A DNA stretch of 7,131 nucleotides from CAZTAK01 sp964611585 (lineage in GTDB: Bacteria; Pseudomonadota; Alphaproteobacteria; SHVP01): NCBI GenBank assembly GCA_964611585.1, contig CAZTAK010000098.1:1-7131 (forward strand), written 5' to 3'. The translations under genes and the position numbers were made by a program. Each line of letters starts with the position of its first letter. The stretch's first letter is position 1. The notes below the pieces were generated by a model, which did not search any database, had not been told where the DNA came from, and was given only the letters and a program-made list of their open reading frames with translations. This document shows, piece after piece, positions 5,614 to 7,131 of this stretch.

Positions 5614-6729
5614 ATGAGAAAATCACTTTTGGCAACCACGGCGATCGTCGCGACCTCCATGCTGGGCGTCGCTGCGGCCGAGGCATCGGATCCGCCGTCG
5701 GTTACGATCAGGGGCTACTCCCGGTTCGAGATAATGGCCGTCGATCAGGACTACAGCAGCGGCCGGGCGCATTCGCTCAATTTCGAGGTGGACGATTCGG
5801 AGATCGTGTTCGACGCCAACACCACCGCCGACAACGGCCTCAAGTACGGCTTCAAGGTCGAGTGGGACACCGACGCCAACGCCATCGACGAAAACCGGCT
5901 GCGGTTCTCGGGCCCTTGGGGCATCCTGGATCTGGGCGCCGATGACGGCGCCGAGGACTCCATGAGATACGGCGGCCAAAACCTGTTGACGGGGATCGGC
6001 GGCTACGACGGCGGCTATGGAGCCGGCTTCAACACCCTCGGCGCCGCGAACACGGGCCCGGGCCTCGGCGAGGGCGGCGGCGATAGCTCCGATGCCAACA
6101 AGATCACCTACTACACGCCGCGCATCTCCGGCATCCAGGCGGGCGTCAGCTTCACGCCGGACACCGGCCAATTTTACGCGGTCGGCATCTCCGCCAACGA
6201 CACCCAGGATCTTCGCAACCATGTCGGCGCCGGCATCAACTACGTCGAGAAGTTCGGCGACGTGGATTTCCGGATTCACGCGACCGGCGGCTGGGGCGCG
6301 GTTGACAACGATCTCAGCGACACCATCGAGGACGCCTCCGGGTACACCGTCGGTGGCGGCCTCGGCTGGCAGGGCTGGTCGGTAGCGCTCGGCTACGGCG
6401 ACGGCGGCGATGGCCTGCAGACCAAGGCCAGCGGTGCGGACAACGGCGATTGGATTTCTTCGTCCATTCGATACCAGACCGGCCCCTACACCATCGCCGG
6501 GGGCTACTTGAAGCGCGGCCAGGACCAAGGGACCCAAGACATGGATCTCGACGTCTATACCATTGGCGCCAACTGGAACTTCCAGCCAGGACTCAGGCTC
6601 TACGGCGAGGTTCTCTGGGCCGACATCAAGAACCCGACGTCCACCCTGACGGACGGGTCGGCCCCCGGAACCACGGTCATCCAGAACGATGGTATCGTGT
6701 TCGCAGTCGGCACGAACATCGCCTTCTGA
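5614..6729 (+). CDS. Outer-membrane porin (Porin_4 type)
   Basis: This is a trimeric-type outer-membrane beta-barrel channel for passive diffusion of small hydrophilic solutes. The product has 371 residues. Residues 1-24 form a Sec signal peptide (MRKSLLATTAIVATSMLGVA, then AAEA), with cleavage probably after AEA, before SDPPSVTIRGYSRFEI. The mature chain alternates amphipathic strands with Gly/Asp-rich loops (for example GGYDGGYGAGFNTLGAANTG). It ends in VGTNIAF; the C-terminal Phe is the usual Bam-recognition signal. The RGY.RFE opening, the GVSFTPD strand and the strongly acidic composition fit alphaproteobacterial porins. The frame stays open upstream to 5458, but those residues look non-coding and would hide the signal peptide. 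ATG 5605 is an in-frame alternative; 5614 is preferred because AGGGA lies eight bases upstream. A strong terminator follows, so it is probably monocistronic. Confidence 0.92.
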   Translation: MRKSLLATTAIVATSMLGVAAAEASDPPSVTIRGYSRFEIMAVDQDYSSGRAHSLNFEVDDSEIVFDANTTADNGLKYGFKVEWDTDANAIDENRLRFSGPWGILDLGADDGAEDSMRYGGQNLLTGIGGYDGGYGAGFNTLGAANTGPGLGEGGGDSSDANKITYYTPRISGIQAGVSFTPDTGQFYAVGISANDTQDLRNHVGAGINYVEKFGDVDFRIHATGGWGAVDNDLSDTIEDASGYTVGGGLGWQGWSVALGYGDGGDGLQTKASGADNGDWISSSIRYQTGPYTIAGGYLKRGQDQGTQDMDLDVYTIGANWNFQPGLRLYGEVLWADIKNPTSTLTDGSAPGTTVIQNDGIVFAVGTNIAF

Positions 6730-6757
6730 TCGCGGTTCAAGTTTTCTCGGAAAATGA

Positions 6758-6786
6758 GGGGCGGCCCGCACGGGCCGCCCCTTTTT
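6758..6786 (+). terminator. Intrinsic terminator of the porin gene
   Basis: GGGGCGGCCCG (6758-6768) pairs perfectly with CGGGCCGCCCC (6771-6781), leaving a 2-base (effectively 4-base) loop, followed by TTTTT (6782-6786). AAAA at 6751-6754 lies just before the stem. It sits 28 bases after the porin stop codon. Confidence 0.93.
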
Positions 6787-6831
6787 ACGTGCGCGTTGTC
6801 GAGCCTCTGGAATTGCGCCGGGGCAATAGCG

Positions 6832-6837
6832 TATACT
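6832..6837 (+). promoter_or_regulatory. Candidate -10 box for the DUF3576 gene
   Basis: TATACT lies seven bases before ATG 6845, which would place transcription initiation at or next to the start codon. No good -35 hexamer is visible at 16-18 bases spacing (the bases there are around GGAATT), so support is modest. Confidence 0.4.
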
Positions 6838-6844
6838 GACCCCC

Positions 6845-7131
6845 ATGAACGTACCCGCCGGTTTGATGATCGCCGCGGCCCTGGCGCTTGGCGTCGGCGC
6901 GTGCGACAGCATCAAAGGTTATGTCGATCCCGACGAAGTGCGGACCGTCGAGGACATCCGCCGGGAAGTCCCAGGCAAGCTTTTCGGCGACGACGCCTTT
7001 GTGTTCGGCGGCACGCCGAAGGCGAGTGAGGACCCCGGCGGCGGCGGGATCGGCGTCAACAGCTTCCTGTGGCGGGCCTCGCTCGACACCATCTCGTTCA
7101 TGCCCGTGAACTCTGCCGATCCCTTCGGCGG
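6845..7131 (+). CDS. DUF3576 domain lipoprotein, N-terminal part (3' end outside window)
   Basis: The frame from ATG 6845 stays open to the window edge (95 full codons). It starts with a lipoprotein signal peptide (MNVPAGLMIAAALALGVGAC) whose lipobox GVGAC puts the lipidated Cys at residue 20, so the protein is expected to be membrane-anchored in the periplasm. The segment GIGVNSFLWRASLDTISFMP, followed by ADPFGG, is the conserved opening of DUF3576, a family of unknown function that I associate with alphaproteobacteria. The residues between (SIKGYVDPDEVRTVEDIRRE and the Gly-rich PGGGGIG) form the variable linker. No Shine-Dalgarno precedes the ATG (ACTGACCCCC), and a TATACT box sits seven bases upstream, so translation may be leaderless. 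From memory, the leucyl-tRNA synthetase gene often follows this family; that cannot be checked here. Confidence 0.88.
   Translation, partial: MNVPAGLMIAAALALGVGACDSIKGYVDPDEVRTVEDIRREVPGKLFGDDAFVFGGTPKASEDPGGGGIGVNSFLWRASLDTISFMPVNSADPFG

Noticed and set aside
4809..5660. Minus-strand open frame (283 codons) opposite the oxygenase and the porin upstream region
   Set aside because: The plus strand has clear oxygenase motifs on both sides of the stop. The antisense product has no recognisable motif and crosses the porin ribosome site.
5623..6915. Long minus-strand open frame (430 codons) opposite the porin
   Set aside because: It is the antisense shadow of a well-supported porin gene. The product is a Val/Ala/Arg-rich string without a domain, and it runs across the terminator.

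Overview
The window looks like a GC-rich alphaproteobacterial chromosome segment, probably Rhodospirillales or a relative. The evidence is high G/C at third codon positions, a Porin_4-type outer-membrane porin ending in Phe, and the start of a DUF3576 lipoprotein, a family I associate with alphaproteobacteria. The assignment rests on recognised protein features, not on a marker gene. The sequence is a scaffold: exactly 100 Ns (3856-3955) mark a gap of nominal, unknown length.

Left half (1-3632), sulfotransferase cluster. Three Sulfotransfer_3-type (PAPS-dependent) sulfotransferase genes lie here. The first is cut by the left window edge (plus strand). The second is a minus-strand gene convergent with it that has lost its N-terminal PAPS-binding loop. 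The third is a complete TPR-plus-sulfotransferase gene (plus strand, 540 aa from the preferred start). Between the second and third is a stretch of lower GC (about 1433-2009) with one orphan small ORF and no recognisable gene.

Middle (3605-4769), damaged accessory region. A minus-strand C-terminal remnant of a YjbQ/UPF0047 protein stops abruptly next to a 20-bp tandem repeat in which the scaffold gap falls. Right of the gap is a 272-bp MITE-like element with 27-bp terminal inverted repeats (26/27 matching). About 530 bp of gene-poor sequence with two weak small ORFs follows.

Next (4770-5339) is a 2OG-Fe(II) oxygenase of the prolyl-4-hydroxylase type. Its reading frame is interrupted by one in-frame TAA, yet every expected C-terminal motif continues in the same frame behind the stop. 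Its 5' end carries an 18-bp tandem duplication that duplicates the start codon.

Right end (5340-7131), ordinary chromosome. A regulatory region with a 7+7 bp palindrome over a candidate promoter leads into a signal-peptide-bearing porin (371 aa) with a perfect 11-bp-stem terminator. The DUF3576 lipoprotein gene then begins and runs off the window; it has no visible Shine-Dalgarno and may be leaderless. The overall picture is an accessory island of surface-modifying enzymes (sulfotransferases, an oxygenase) that is decaying and carries a repeat element, set beside conserved envelope genes. I see no CRISPR array, tRNA, rRNA or complete insertion sequence, and no clearly new multi-gene system.
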